DNA from: DATCYX01 sp963714425
Lineage (GTDB): Bacteria; Chloroflexota; Anaerolineae; Anaerolineales; UBA4823
DNA: 64,000 bases
Assembly: GCA_963714425.1 (NCBI GenBank)
Contig: CAVQOI010000008.1
Span: forward strand, 186,001 to 250,000
Direction: 5' to 3'
Within the stretch, counting starts at the first letter, position 1, and every line of letters begins with the position of its first letter. This document shows, one piece after another, positions 53,690-63,535 of this stretch. The notes beneath the pieces are model-generated. The model saw only the letters and a list, made by a program, of their open reading frames with translations. It made no database searches and was not told the DNA's origin. The position numbers and the translations under genes are program-made.

Positions 53690-54763
53690 ATGGGATCAAA
53701 ACATATTACAAGTACAGACGTGGCTAAAGCCGCTGGTGTTTCGCGTACTACTGTTTCACTGGTATTGAACCAGGTTAAGGGGATACAGATTAGCGACGAA
53801 ACCAGGCAGCGTGTTGTTCGCGTCGCCCGCGAGATGGGATACGTACCCAACGCTGCCGCCAGAGCTTTGGTTAGCAACCGCGCGCAGATTGTTGGACTGG
53901 TACTAACTCGGCAACCTCAACATATTGCTTCTGATAGTTTTCTCACCCAGATCTTGGAGAGCTTGATTGCAAGCGTTCGCGCACTCGGGATGAGATTACT
54001 GATCGATATAATCGATCCTGAACACCAGAAAGAAGCATATCTTGAACTTGTGCGCGCCAAGCATATCGACGGAGTGATCATCTCTGGTCCGCGCTTCGAT
54101 GATGCTGCACTTCAAGCCCTAGAAGATGATGGATTTCCAACTGTTCTGTTGGGGCAGGTTCCTGGAAAGGATTTCTGCAGTGTGGATGTTGACAACTTCG
54201 CTGCCAGCTGCAACGCTGTTGAGCACCTGATTAAGTTGGGGCACACTCGTATTGCTTGCATCACCAATGCCCCGCTATCCTATACAGCTGCCTCCGAGAG
54301 GCTGCGTGGATACCGCCAGGCTTTGGATGAGGAGGGAATTTCCTACGACGAAGCCCTGGTGGGTTACGGTGACTTCAACTTGGAGAGCGGCTATCGAGAA
54401 ATGTCGAATCTGCTTGAGAGCGGTGCCTGGTTTACTGCAGCTTTTATTGCCAGTGATGAGATTGCCCTAGGTGCGAAAGCAGCAATCCGCGATCATGGGC
54501 TTAGCATCCCTGAGGATATTGCTCTGGTCGGCTTTGACGATCTCCCCTTAGCATATTATCTGGATCCGCCTTTGACGACTGTGCATCTCCCTGCGGTCGA
54601 TCTGGCTCGGCATGCGAGTCAAATGCTGAGTATAATTTTACAGGGTAAACTACCCGTAAAGAAACAGGAGATCCTGGATACTTATCTCGTCGTGCGCCAG
54701 TCTTGCGGCGCTTCGACCCAAACGGTGTGGCAATCACATGAAAACCCGCGTCCCTTGCCATGA
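53690..54763 (+). CDS. LacI-family transcriptional regulator
   Basis: A 357-residue regulator. The N-terminal HTH and hinge helix (STDVAKAAGVSRTTVSLVLN, then YVPNAAARALVS) are followed by a periplasmic-binding-protein-like sensor (IVGLVLTRQP, HIDGVIISGPRF, ALVGFDDLPLAYYLDPPLTTVHLP). It most likely senses the sugar imported by the ABC transporter directly downstream and represses both its own gene and the transporter. Two palindromic operators lie on its promoter. Confidence 0.93.
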   Translation: MGSKHITSTDVAKAAGVSRTTVSLVLNQVKGIQISDETRQRVVRVAREMGYVPNAAARALVSNRAQIVGLVLTRQPQHIASDSFLTQILESLIASVRALGMRLLIDIIDPEHQKEAYLELVRAKHIDGVIISGPRFDDAALQALEDDGFPTVLLGQVPGKDFCSVDVDNFAASCNAVEHLIKLGHTRIACITNAPLSYTAASERLRGYRQALDEEGISYDEALVGYGDFNLESGYREMSNLLESGAWFTAAFIASDEIALGAKAAIRDHGLSIPEDIALVGFDDLPLAYYLDPPLTTVHLPAVDLARHASQMLSIILQGKLPVKKQEILDTYLVVRQSCGASTQTVWQSHENPRPLP

Positions 54764-54829
54764 AGAATCTTTTTCTGTAAGGAGGTGGTTGTAGCTAGGG
54801 AACTCACCGTCGGAAAATTAACCCACTAA

Positions 54830-54835
54830 TATAAT
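54830..54835 (+). promoter_or_regulatory. -10 box upstream of the sugar-binding protein gene
   Basis: TATAAT lies at 54830-54835, with no good -35 at 17 bases. AAAGGAG precedes the ATG at 54863. An orphan AAGGAGGTGG at 54779-54788 has no open frame after it. Confidence 0.4.
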
Positions 54836-54862
54836 AGTCACTTTAGATAAAAGGAGCAGAAG

Positions 54863-56221
54863 ATGCAAAGAAAGATTCTATTCGTTACCCTGGGATTGCT
54901 GGTTGCCCTCTCACTTATACTGGCAGCCTGCGCCCCCGCGGCAACCCCAACCCCCGAAGCCACTGAGCCACCCATGGAAGAAGCGGCGATGGTGGAGCTC
55001 GGCGGCGTCGAGTACTCGACCGCTTATGCCGGCACGACGGTAAACTACTTTAGCGTAGCTGATGGCGAGCAATTGCGCTTGTTCCAGAGTGAGTTCGACG
55101 AGTTCACCGCGGCTACTGGCATTACCGTTGCGGCTGAGGGCGATAAGAACTTTGAGACGCTAATTCTCGTCCGTGTGGAGGGCGACGATGCCCCCGATAT
55201 CGCCGGTTTCGCCCAACCTGGCTTGCTGGCTGACTTCATGCGAAAGGGCAACGTCATCGACCTGAGCACCTTCCTCACCATGGATTTCCTCAAAACCAAG
55301 TACGGTCAGGGTCTCATCGACCTTTCCCTGGTGGACGGTAAGGTTGCCGGAGTTTGGCATAACGCCGACCTTAAAAGCATTGTGTGGTACCCGAAAGCAA
55401 AGTTCGATGCAGCCGGTTACCAGATCCCGCAGACCTGGGATGAGCTTATCGCTCTGTCCGATCAGATGGTGGCGGATGGTCAGACACCTTGGTGCATCGG
55501 CATCGGGAGTGAAGGCGCCACCGGCTGGGTGGGTACTGACTGGGTTGAGGACGTGATGCTGCGCACCACCAGCCCCGAAAATTACGACGCTTGGACGCGT
55601 GGCGAGCTGAAGTTCAATTCGCCTGAAGTCAAGAATGCCTTCGACGTCGTCGGTGAGATCTGGTTTAAAGAGGGCTACGTGTACGGTGGTGTGCCCTCCA
55701 TCCTGACAACAGCCTTCGGGGATTCCCCTCTACCGCTGTTCGATGATCCGCCAAAGTGCTGGCTGCACCGCCAGGCGAGCTTCATCACCAACTTCTTCCC
55801 CGAAACTGCTGTGGTGGGTACGGACGCCGATTACTTCTACCTGCCTCCCATCGATCCGCAGTATGGCAAGCCTGTCCTGGGCTCTGGCTCGATTCAGGCC
55901 ATGTTCAACGACCGGCCTGAGGTGCGCGAGGTCATGAAGTTCCTGGCATCTGGCTATTCGATGAAGAAAGAAGCAGAGGCGGGCGTGGCGGTTGCGCCGC
56001 ATCTGGATGCCGACCCCGCCTGGTACCCCACTGATGCTGCCAGAGGCTTCGCCAAGATTATCCAGGAAGCCACTGTCTTCCGCTTTGACGGCTCAGACCT
56101 GATGCCCGGCGCAGTGGGCGCTGGCTCCTTCTGGACTGGGATCGTCGAGTGGGTTTCCGCGGATGGAACCAACACTGATCAAGTCCTGCAGACCATCGAT
56201 GACAGCTGGCCTGCTGAGTAA
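54863..56221 (+). CDS. Sugar ABC transporter substrate-binding lipoprotein
   Basis: A 452-residue extracellular solute-binding protein (family 1, alpha-glucoside/AglE-like by overall pattern). It has a lipobox LAAC at about residue 20, a Thr/Pro/Glu linker, then DDAPDIAGFAQPGLLADF, KVAGVWHNADLKSIVWYPKAKFDAAGYQIPQTWDEL, and a C-terminal GAVGAGSFWTGIVEW. It captures the sugar for the two permeases downstream. The substrate is probably an oligosaccharide or glucoside, but this is not proven by sequence. A hairpin after the stop likely keeps its mRNA in excess over the permeases. Confidence 0.9.
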   Translation: MQRKILFVTLGLLVALSLILAACAPAATPTPEATEPPMEEAAMVELGGVEYSTAYAGTTVNYFSVADGEQLRLFQSEFDEFTAATGITVAAEGDKNFETLILVRVEGDDAPDIAGFAQPGLLADFMRKGNVIDLSTFLTMDFLKTKYGQGLIDLSLVDGKVAGVWHNADLKSIVWYPKAKFDAAGYQIPQTWDELIALSDQMVADGQTPWCIGIGSEGATGWVGTDWVEDVMLRTTSPENYDAWTRGELKFNSPEVKNAFDVVGEIWFKEGYVYGGVPSILTTAFGDSPLPLFDDPPKCWLHRQASFITNFFPETAVVGTDADYFYLPPIDPQYGKPVLGSGSIQAMFNDRPEVREVMKFLASGYSMKKEAEAGVAVAPHLDADPAWYPTDAARGFAKIIQEATVFRFDGSDLMPGAVGAGSFWTGIVEWVSADGTNTDQVLQTIDDSWPAE

Positions 56222-56239
56222 CCGTCAAAGTTAAGGTAC

Positions 56240-56283
56240 AATCAGAGTATTGCCGAGAGATCTCAGCAATACTCTGATTTTTA
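56240..56283 (+). terminator. Hairpin between binding protein and permease genes
   Basis: A 14-bp perfect stem (AATCAGAGTATTGC / GCAATACTCTGATT) with a 12-base loop followed by TTTT. It is a likely partial terminator or 3'-stabilising structure giving more binding protein than permease. Confidence 0.85.
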
Positions 56284-56332
56284 CCATTTCTAAAACCGAT
56301 TTACTACCCAATACCAACCCTGGAGGTGAGCC

Positions 56333-57442
56333 ATGGATGAAACACGAGAGTTTAATAAACCCTCACGTTTTGTCGATCTTGTCGCTTGGCTAGGGCGCAT
56401 TGTTATCTCAATCCTTGTGCCTGTCCTGACATTTATCGTATTGTGGCAGGTATTCATCTTTTTGCGCGATGGAAACGCGCCCAGGTTGATTATTGCGGTC
56501 GTGGCGATTATCTGGGGCGTAGGCGGGGTCGCAATCCTTTTCGTCATGTCGAATTGGATCGTCGAAAGGTTAAACCCGCGGTGGCGAACAGCGCTACAAC
56601 CGTTCGTTTTCGTAGGTCCTGCGTTAGCCATCCTGACCTGGTATTTGTTTCTCCCCACGTTACGCACGCTCTACCTGAGCTTCTTTAATGCTTCCTCGTC
56701 CACATACGTGGGCTTACGGAACTACATTTTCGCCTTCACGAACGCGGCAATGCTTGAGTCGTTCCGCAACAACCTGCTATGGCTGGTTTTCGGAACAAGC
56801 TTGAGCGTTATATTTGGCCTCTTGATCGCTGTCCTGGCAGACCGCTCCCGTTTCGAACGCTTTGCCAAATCACTTATCTTTTTGCCCATGGCGATCTCTT
56901 TCGTCGGTGCTGGCGTCATCTGGCGCTTCATCTATTATTACAAGCCGCCCGGAGAAGAGCAAATCGGCTTATTCAATGCCTTTATCACGTATTTGGGTGG
57001 ACAACCACAGGCATGGCTGACCATCCGACCGTGGAATACCTTCTTCCTGATTATCATCCTCGTCTGGCTGCAGACAGGGTATGCAATGGTCTTGCTCTCT
57101 GCCGCTCTAAAAGGTGTCCCCGAAGAGCTCCTCGAAGCTGCCCGGATTGATGGCGCCTCTGAGATTCAGGCGTTTTTCCGCATCATCATTCCGTATATTC
57201 AAGGCACCATTGTCACCGTTGGGACGACAATATTGATAGCCACACTTAAGATCTTCGATATCGTTTTCGTCATGACCAACGGATTGTTCGGTACCGAAGT
57301 GATGGCGAGCCAGCAGTATAAACAAATGTTCAAGTTTCAGGACTTCGGGAGGGGCTCTGCCGTAGCGATTGTTCTGTTGATCGCTGTAGCGCCCGTGATG
57401 ATCTATAACCTGCGCCAGTTCAGGGAAAGGCAGGCATTCTAA
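56333..57442 (+). CDS. Sugar ABC transporter permease (MalF/AglF type)
   Basis: A 369-residue membrane protein with two extra N-terminal helices (about 20-45 and 53-73) before the six-helix permease core. The EAA coupling loop reads EELLEAARIDGASEIQAFFRIIIPYI about residue 263. The start is ATG 56333, preceded by TGGAGGTGA. Its stop shares one base with the next permease start. No ATPase gene lies in the cluster, so it must use one encoded elsewhere, as is common for sugar importers sharing an MsmK-type ATPase. Confidence 0.92.
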   Translation: MDETREFNKPSRFVDLVAWLGRIVISILVPVLTFIVLWQVFIFLRDGNAPRLIIAVVAIIWGVGGVAILFVMSNWIVERLNPRWRTALQPFVFVGPALAILTWYLFLPTLRTLYLSFFNASSSTYVGLRNYIFAFTNAAMLESFRNNLLWLVFGTSLSVIFGLLIAVLADRSRFERFAKSLIFLPMAISFVGAGVIWRFIYYYKPPGEEQIGLFNAFITYLGGQPQAWLTIRPWNTFFLIIILVWLQTGYAMVLLSAALKGVPEELLEAARIDGASEIQAFFRIIIPYIQGTIVTVGTTILIATLKIFDIVFVMTNGLFGTEVMASQQYKQMFKFQDFGRGSAVAIVLLIAVAPVMIYNLRQFRERQAF

Positions 57443-58332
57443 TGAACGTCAAACGACAGAGACTGTTTTCTGATATCCTGGTCAACGGCGGGTTGCTCTT
57501 GCTTTGCATTGTGTGGACTCTGCCTACCCTAGGCATATTCGTCTCATCCTTCCGGACTCGTGATCAAGTCTTGAGCACCGGCTGGTGGAATCTAAGCTCG
57601 ATACGTGTTACTACGGAAAACTACACGCAGGTTTTGACGGGGAAGGAGGTCGTGGATCCGCTCAGGCCCGGAGGCGTTTCCAAGGGGGAGGACATGTCTC
57701 AGGCGTTCTTGAACAGCATAACGGTCACCGTGCCTTCGACGGTCATCCCAATCCTGATTGCTGCCTTCGCCGCCTATGGCTTCGCCTGGATGCGCTTTCC
57801 TGGGAGCAAAGTATTCTTCGTGATGGTGGTCGCCCTGCTTGTTGTTCCGCTGCAGATTGCTCTGATCCCAATCTTGCGTGACTACACAAAATTGGATTTG
57901 AACGGCACATTCCTGGCCGTCTGGCTGGCGCACACGGGGTTTGGCTTGCCTCTGGCTACATACCTGCTGTTCAATTACATCAGCTCCTTACCCCGCGATA
58001 TCCTGGAGAGCGCTTTTATCGATGGCGCCTCACATTTCACGATATTTGTGCGCTTGATTCTGCCTCTCTCCGTCCCTGCGCTGGCGTCATTTGCTATTTT
58101 CCAGTTTCTATGGGTATGGAATGATCTGCTGGTTGCGCTTGTATTTATCGGCAGCCGTCCAGAGGTGGCGGTGCTCACACAGCGCCTGATGACGATGACT
58201 GGTGACCGTGGCCAAGACTGGCATTTGCTTACCTCTGGCGCATTTGTTACTATGGCGATTCCATTGATAATATTCCTGGCGTTGCAACGCTACTTTGTGC
58301 GTGGCTTGTTGGCAGGATCGGTAAAAGGTTAA
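57442..58332 (+). CDS. Sugar ABC transporter permease (MalG/AglG type)
   Basis: A 296-residue six-helix permease with the coupling loop RDILESAFIDGASHFTIFVRLILP about residue 185 and TLGIFVSSFRTRDQVLSTGWW near the N-terminus. It overlaps the preceding permease gene by one base and completes the transporter cluster. It is followed by a strong terminator. Confidence 0.93.
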   Translation: MNVKRQRLFSDILVNGGLLLLCIVWTLPTLGIFVSSFRTRDQVLSTGWWNLSSIRVTTENYTQVLTGKEVVDPLRPGGVSKGEDMSQAFLNSITVTVPSTVIPILIAAFAAYGFAWMRFPGSKVFFVMVVALLVVPLQIALIPILRDYTKLDLNGTFLAVWLAHTGFGLPLATYLLFNYISSLPRDILESAFIDGASHFTIFVRLILPLSVPALASFAIFQFLWVWNDLLVALVFIGSRPEVAVLTQRLMTMTGDRGQDWHLLTSGAFVTMAIPLIIFLALQRYFVRGLLAGSVKG

Positions 58333-58360
58333 ACCGTCGTTACGTAGGCCTCTATGCAAC

Positions 58361-58396
58361 CGATGCGGGCGTAAATCGCCCGCATCGTCTTTTTTC
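58361..58396 (+). terminator. Terminator of the sugar-transport operon
   Basis: An 11-bp stem (CGATGCGGGCG / CGCCCGCATCG) with a 5-base loop, followed by TCTTTTTTCT. Nearly the same stem ends the radical SAM operon at 25227-25251. Confidence 0.92.
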
Positions 58397-58487
58397 TCGG
58401 GATCACATCGTTGTTTTGCCTACATGTTCGGTATAATTTACTTTAAGTCGGCAACGATCAGCTGACCTGAAATTGCGGAGACTGATA

Positions 58488-59372
58488 ATGGAAGCGATTC
58501 AACTTTGGACAACCATCGAGGAAGCCTGGCTCGCGCTGACAGAGCGCTTTGAACCGCTGGTAGATAAACGTTGCGAGCAAGCCGGCTTTGATAGTCGCCT
58601 TTGGGGGCTCTTGCTGGCTGTATATACATTCGAGCCTGAAGATACGACTCCTGCTCACCTGTTGGTGCGCAGTCCCTATACGGCTGCAGAAGCGTACCTG
58701 GTGAGATTGCGCCAAGCAAGAGAGTTAGGTCTGTTAGCTGAGGTTGAGCAGGGAAGATTTCGCCTGACCGAAGCCGGTAGGACATTGGCTTTCGATATCG
58801 CCGATATTGCACGCCAATCTATGGCCCAATCTGACCCTTTGCTTCCTGCCGATTCAGGACGGTTAGCGATCCTTTTAGATCGCATGGTGCAGTCCTGTTT
58901 AAATACCCCGCCTCCACCGGAACCATGGTCGATCCGCCTCAGCTTCAAGCTTATGCCTCGCTTAAATCCGCCGATGCCATTCATCGAGCAAGCCTTTAGC
59001 TGCTTGGGTGCATACCGCGACGACGCTCACCTGGCTGCCTGGCAGCGATCTGGAGTGAGCGCCATGGCACTGGAGACGCTCAGTCTGCTTTGGCGGGGAG
59101 GAGCATCCACTGTGGACGACCTCTGTAAGAAGCTGGATTATCGGGGACACCCCTGTGAGGTTTTTACCACAGTGCTTTCAGAGCTGCGCGAGCGCGGCTT
59201 TATCACAGGACCAGACCATGCCCCTTGGGTGACAGGCACAGGGAGAGTCTTCCGCAACCAAATCGAAACAAAGACGGACGAGCTCTTTTTCGCGCCATGG
59301 GACTGCTTGGGCAACGAGGAAATGACGGAGCTATTCGACCTGGTCTCCCGAATGCGGGATGGGTTGAGCTAA
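58488..59372 (+). CDS. Winged-helix-like protein of unknown role
   Basis: A 294-residue soluble protein. Two helical segments look like winged helices: one about residues 60-100 (YLVRLRQARELGLLAEVEQGRFRLT) and one about 205-260 (ALETLSLLWRGG, VLSELRERGFI). This resembles MarR/SCO6745-type HTH proteins, a tentative match. The start is ATG 58488 with GCGGAG upstream; the in-frame TTG at 58473 is less likely. It ends one base before the relA/spoT start, so the two are probably co-transcribed. Confidence 0.6.
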   Translation: MEAIQLWTTIEEAWLALTERFEPLVDKRCEQAGFDSRLWGLLLAVYTFEPEDTTPAHLLVRSPYTAAEAYLVRLRQARELGLLAEVEQGRFRLTEAGRTLAFDIADIARQSMAQSDPLLPADSGRLAILLDRMVQSCLNTPPPPEPWSIRLSFKLMPRLNPPMPFIEQAFSCLGAYRDDAHLAAWQRSGVSAMALETLSLLWRGGASTVDDLCKKLDYRGHPCEVFTTVLSELRERGFITGPDHAPWVTGTGRVFRNQIETKTDELFFAPWDCLGNEEMTELFDLVSRMRDGLS

Positions 59373-59373
59373 C

Positions 59374-61623
59374 ATGCGTATAGATAGTTTGATGGAAGGC
59401 CTGCCTGCGTCCTATTCACCAGCAGATCGCGAGCTGGTGCTACGCGCATATAAAGTAGCTGAACGCGCACATAAGGGGCAAAAGCGCGCCTCGGGTGAGC
59501 CCTACGTCAATCATTGCCTTGCAGTGGCTACCATCTTGGCGGAGTTTTCGGTTCCCGCGCAAGTAATTGCCGCTGGCTTATTGCACGATACGGTTGAGGA
59601 TACGAGCATAACACTGGAAAATATCCGTAATGATTTCGGCGAAGAGATTGCAATGCTGGTTGATGGGGTAACCAAGCTAACACAGTTACCACGCGTCTCG
59701 CGCGGAGACCAGCACGAAAGCGAAAGCAATCAAGACGAAGAGATGCGCCGGTTGGCGGAGCGGCGCGGTCTTCCTGACCCCGATGAACAAGCTGAGATGA
59801 TAACCCGCAGCCGCCGTTACGACCTGGTATCTGAGACCTTGCGAAAGACGTTTCTTGCAATGGGCGAAGATGTCAATGTTGTTTTGATTAAACTGGCAGA
59901 CCGCTTGCACAATATGCGTACATTGGGGAACTTGCCAGAAAACAAACGCAAACGCATCGCACAGGAGACTTTGGACATCTTCGCTCCTCTAGCCAACCGC
60001 CTTGGGATATGGCAGATGAAGTCGGAGCTCGAAGACCTGGGCTTCCGTCATGTGAACTACGAAACCTACCGAGAGATTGCCACCAGCCTGGAATCAAGGC
60101 ATTTGAAGCAAGATATTGAAATGGAGGACATCAAAAAGCAACTATCCAAAGTGCTTGAGCAGGCTGATATCCAGGCAGAGGTGACCACGCGCTCAAAGCA
60201 TATCTACTCAATATATAAGAAGATGACGCGCAAGGGCGTGAGTTTTGATATGGTCTACGACGTGCGCGGGGTGCGCATTGTTGTGGACGATGTCCCCGCC
60301 TGCTATTCGACCTTGGGGGTAATCCACACACACTGGCACCCAATCCCAGGCGAATTCGATGATTATATTGCTGTGCCAAAGGATAATTTCTACCGTTCTC
60401 TACATACAGCTGTGGTTTATTCCGATGGCAAGAATCTCGAAGTGCAAATACGCACGCCAGAGATGCACCAGGATGCGGAATACGGCATCGCTGCCCACTG
60501 GCAATATAAGGAAGGCGCCAAGCGAGACGATTCGTACGAGAAACGCATCCTTTGGCTGCGGTCTTTGATGGAGTGGCGCCAGGACGTGGCGGATGCACGC
60601 GAGTTTATGGACAGTATGAAGACGGATGTTTTCCAAGATAGGGTGTATGTATTCACGCCCAAGGGAGACATCATCGATCTTCCAGCAGGCACGACACCTA
60701 TCGATTTTGCCTACCATGTGCATACGGATATCGGGCACCGCTGCCGTGGGGCGAAGATTAATGGCAAGCTGGTGTCCCTGGATTACATGCTCAAGACCGG
60801 CGACAAGGTGGAGGTGCTAACCGCAAAGCGGGGTGGCCCCAGCCGGGATTGGTTGAATCCTAACCTAGGTCTGGTCAAAACCCAGCGCGCCCGGGCAAAA
60901 ATTCGCTACTGGTTCAAGCGCCAGGCCCGAGAACAAAACATCAGCCACGGCAAAACGATCCTCGAAAAAGAGCTGCGACGACTGGGGCTTGTGGATGTCA
61001 ACCTCGAGCGTCTGGCACGTGAGTTCGACCAGCGTAGCGTGGATAATCTTTACGAAGCGATTGGCTGTGGGGATTTGCCTTTGGGGAGGGTGGTAAATCA
61101 CCTGACTTTGGGCGGAAAAGAAGAAGACGAGAATCAGTACTTGATCGCTGCGCGTCCATCAACTGAAGGTCCACGCCCGGCAGATGAGGCGATCAGTGTA
61201 TTAGGGCTGAAAGGATTGCTGACAAATATGGCACGCTGTTGCAACCCAGCACCTGGGGATGATATCATCGGTTATATCACCCGGGGGCGTGGAGCGACCA
61301 TTCACAGGCAAGATTGCCCGAATATGTTACGCATCCGGGATCGCGAGCGTTTGGTGCGGGTGACATGGGGCGAGCTTAAGCGCACTTATCCTGTGCCCGT
61401 GCGTGTAAAGGCATACGATAGAAATGGTTTAATGAAGGATATCGCCACGCTGATCTCAGACGAGGGAGTGAATATGGCTGGAATCAGCGTGGACGTAAAC
61501 CGTAATCAAGCTGTGCTCGACCTAGTGCTGGAAGTCCCCGATATTGCTAAATTAAGCCGCGTGCTCGACCGTCTGGAAAACCTCCCCAATGTAATGGAAG
61601 CCCAACGCGTCCGCCCCGGCTAG
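59374..61623 (+). CDS. rel: Bifunctional (p)ppGpp synthetase/hydrolase RelA/SpoT
   Basis: A 749-residue long RSH enzyme. The HD hydrolase domain (about 25-190) keeps HCLAVATILAE and AAGLLHDTVEDT. The synthetase domain (about 240-380) has YSIYKKMTRKGVSFDMVYDVRGVRI and EFDDYIAVPKDNFYRSLHT. TGS (about 423-485), a zinc-finger-like helical region with MARCCNPAPGDDIIGYITRGRG, and a C-terminal ACT domain (about 670-749) follow. Both catalytic sites look intact, so it should make and degrade the alarmone. The stop overlaps the end of the convergent adaptor gene's second frame. Confidence 0.96.
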   Translation: MRIDSLMEGLPASYSPADRELVLRAYKVAERAHKGQKRASGEPYVNHCLAVATILAEFSVPAQVIAAGLLHDTVEDTSITLENIRNDFGEEIAMLVDGVTKLTQLPRVSRGDQHESESNQDEEMRRLAERRGLPDPDEQAEMITRSRRYDLVSETLRKTFLAMGEDVNVVLIKLADRLHNMRTLGNLPENKRKRIAQETLDIFAPLANRLGIWQMKSELEDLGFRHVNYETYREIATSLESRHLKQDIEMEDIKKQLSKVLEQADIQAEVTTRSKHIYSIYKKMTRKGVSFDMVYDVRGVRIVVDDVPACYSTLGVIHTHWHPIPGEFDDYIAVPKDNFYRSLHTAVVYSDGKNLEVQIRTPEMHQDAEYGIAAHWQYKEGAKRDDSYEKRILWLRSLMEWRQDVADAREFMDSMKTDVFQDRVYVFTPKGDIIDLPAGTTPIDFAYHVHTDIGHRCRGAKINGKLVSLDYMLKTGDKVEVLTAKRGGPSRDWLNPNLGLVKTQRARAKIRYWFKRQAREQNISHGKTILEKELRRLGLVDVNLERLAREFDQRSVDNLYEAIGCGDLPLGRVVNHLTLGGKEEDENQYLIAARPSTEGPRPADEAISVLGLKGLLTNMARCCNPAPGDDIIGYITRGRGATIHRQDCPNMLRIRDRERLVRVTWGELKRTYPVPVRVKAYDRNGLMKDIATLISDEGVNMAGISVDVNRNQAVLDLVLEVPDIAKLSRVLDRLENLPNVMEAQRVRPG

Positions 61624-61689
61624 AACTGCACCTCGACGCTCATACCCGCCATCAATCCTTCAGGGATCGATTCCAACTCAATAGTCGTC

Positions 61690-62814
61690 CTATAGACGAC
61701 ATCGCCACCAAGAGTTCTCAGCGAGGGGGGAGATTTCTATTACGGTCCCTTGCACATCCTCATTCAGGGCTCGGATTGAGATCAGTACTCGATCGCCAAC
61801 CTGGATCAAGGGAACGTCTCTCTCGCTGAGGTCGGTGGTTTCAACGCGTAGATTTTGCAAATCGCTCAACTCGAGGACTGGCTGCCCAGGAGTGACCCAC
61901 TCGCTCTCTCGGACGAATGCATGTGTAATCGTTCCACTGAACGGGGCGATCAGCGTGAGGTCTTCCAGGGCTAACTCGGCAGCATCGAGTTGAGCTTGAG
62001 CGGACGATAGACGTCCTTCAGCTAATGCAATGTCATCTGGGTGTGGACCATCTTGGAGGAGTGCATAATCTCGTTCTGACTTCGCCAGATCTGCTTGGGC
62101 GATCGCAAGGTTGGCTTGCGCCTGGGACAGGTCGATATCGCTCGCTGTCCCGATCAAATTGTTGTACCTTCGCACCAAGGCGTCATATTCCTTTTGTGCC
62201 TGGGCAAGCTGGCTCAACAGTCCAGCGCGAACCAAGTTCTCTTCGGGCTTGTTTTCGTAGGGCTCAAAGTCTTCCCGGACACGTTCGAGTTTATCTTTGG
62301 CGAGGATCATGTTAGCAAATGCTGCATCCACATCGAATCCTTGTGACAAGGATTGCAGGTTATATAAATTTCGCTCTGCATCGCGCACAGCATCACGGTT
62401 GTCTGCAATCGCTTTGAGTGCATGGGCCTGCTTGACATCCAGATCCTCGTATAGATCATCCCGTTCCTGCTGAGCGGATAAAAGCGCAAACTTTGCGGAT
62501 TCTAGCTCTGCAGTGAGCCTCTCCCTGCCAGCCAGCTCAACCAGCACCTGCCCTGCCTCTACCCGATCGCCTGATGCGACGTTTACGGTGTTTACTTTTC
62601 CGCCAAAAGTAAACACCATCTTCGATTGCTCAGCGGGTATCACAACCCCCGACGCTGTCGCCTTTCCAAAAGAGGATTCAGTTTGATTGCTGGCGGGTGT
62701 GACATTATTATCCAGCACAATGGTTGGCAGTGGTTCCGGAGTAGCATTCCCAAGGACACTGCATCCAGGTAGGGTAAATGCTGCCAGCAAGACCAAAAGT
62801 GCCTTGAATTTCAT
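61690..62814 (-). CDS. HlyD/MacA-type efflux adaptor lipoprotein, 3' frameshift
   Basis: A membrane fusion protein. The signal ends in a lipobox (LPGC, Cys about residue 18). A biotinyl-lipoyl-like half (VASGDRVEAGQVLVELAG) precedes a long coiled-coil hairpin (about 95-250), then a beta-barrel (LIAPFSGTITHAFVRESEWV, VGDRVLISIRAL). In this frame it ends abnormally at SWWRCRL (374 residues). Shifting frame near 61708-61718 restores LGGDVVYRTTIELESIPEGL to a stop at 61620, the normal C-terminus. So one base appears inserted, or two lost. ATG 62814 follows the ATPase stop by one base. It is co-transcribed with the ATPase and permease genes. Confidence 0.85.
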   Translation of the reverse strand: MKFKALLVLLAAFTLPGCSVLGNATPEPLPTIVLDNNVTPASNQTESSFGKATASGVVIPAEQSKMVFTFGGKVNTVNVASGDRVEAGQVLVELAGRERLTAELESAKFALLSAQQERDDLYEDLDVKQAHALKAIADNRDAVRDAERNLYNLQSLSQGFDVDAAFANMILAKDKLERVREDFEPYENKPEENLVRAGLLSQLAQAQKEYDALVRRYNNLIGTASDIDLSQAQANLAIAQADLAKSERDYALLQDGPHPDDIALAEGRLSSAQAQLDAAELALEDLTLIAPFSGTITHAFVRESEWVTPGQPVLELSDLQNLRVETTDLSERDVPLIQVGDRVLISIRALNEDVQGTVIEISPLAENSWWRCRL

Positions 62815-62815
62815 C

Positions 62816-63520
62816 TCAAGCTCCCAGAGCAATCTTCTCCGCCTCTAAGTTATCAACGATTCGGCCGTCCTCAAGGGTGACCACTCGCCGTGCGTATTCG
62901 ATCACGCGCGGGTCATGTGTGGCGAATATGAAGGTAACCCCGGTTTCCTGGTTGAGCCGCATCATGGTCTCCATCACCTGTTTGCCATTCGCAGTGTCCA
63001 GGTTAGCGGTGGGTTCGTCTGCTAAGATTAGCGCTGGCTGAGTTGCCAACGCACGGGCGATGGCAACCCGCTGTTGCTGGCCGCCGCTGAGCTGGTCAGG
63101 GCGGTGCGATGCACGGTCAGTTAGCTCAACCTCTTCCAGAAGATGCATCACCTGATCTCGTCGCTCAGAGGCACCTTTCCCGGTCAGGAGCAGCGGCAAT
63201 TCTACGTTCTCGTAAGCGGTCAGGGTTGGGATCAGGGCAAAGAATTGAAAAATGAAGCCAATCGTCCCCCGACGCATATCCGCGCGTTGATTGCGGTTGA
63301 GCTGGCTGACATCTTTGCCGTTAATAAATACGCGCCCACTGCTGGGCTGATCCAGACAGCCCATCAACTGTAATAAGGTGGTCTTTCCCGAGCCCGAAGG
63401 GCCAACCAGTGCGGTGAATTCACCATTCTGGATTGTGAGGTTGACCCCGCGCAGGGCATTTGTCTCGACATTGCCTGTCTTGTATACTCGAGTGACATTC
63501 TCGATCTTCGTGACTTCCAT
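62816..63520 (-). CDS. MacB/LolD-type ABC transporter ATPase
   Basis: A 234-residue ATPase with Walker [19 protein letters not shown], the LolD/MacB-like [34 protein letters not shown], signature [16 protein letters not shown] and Walker [13 protein letters not shown]. It drives MacB-type mechanotransmission of substrates across the envelope. It sits between the permease and adaptor genes with short spacers. Confidence 0.94.
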   Translation of the reverse strand: MEVTKIENVTRVYKTGNVETNALRGVNLTIQNGEFTALVGPSGSGKTTLLQLMGCLDQPSSGRVFINGKDVSQLNRNQRADMRRGTIGFIFQFFALIPTLTAYENVELPLLLTGKGASERRDQVMHLLEEVELTDRASHRPDQLSGGQQQRVAIARALATQPALILADEPTANLDTANGKQVMETMMRLNQETGVTFIFATHDPRVIEYARRVVTLEDGRIVDNLEAEKIALGA

Positions 63521-63535
63521 GATGTTCTCCTTGCG

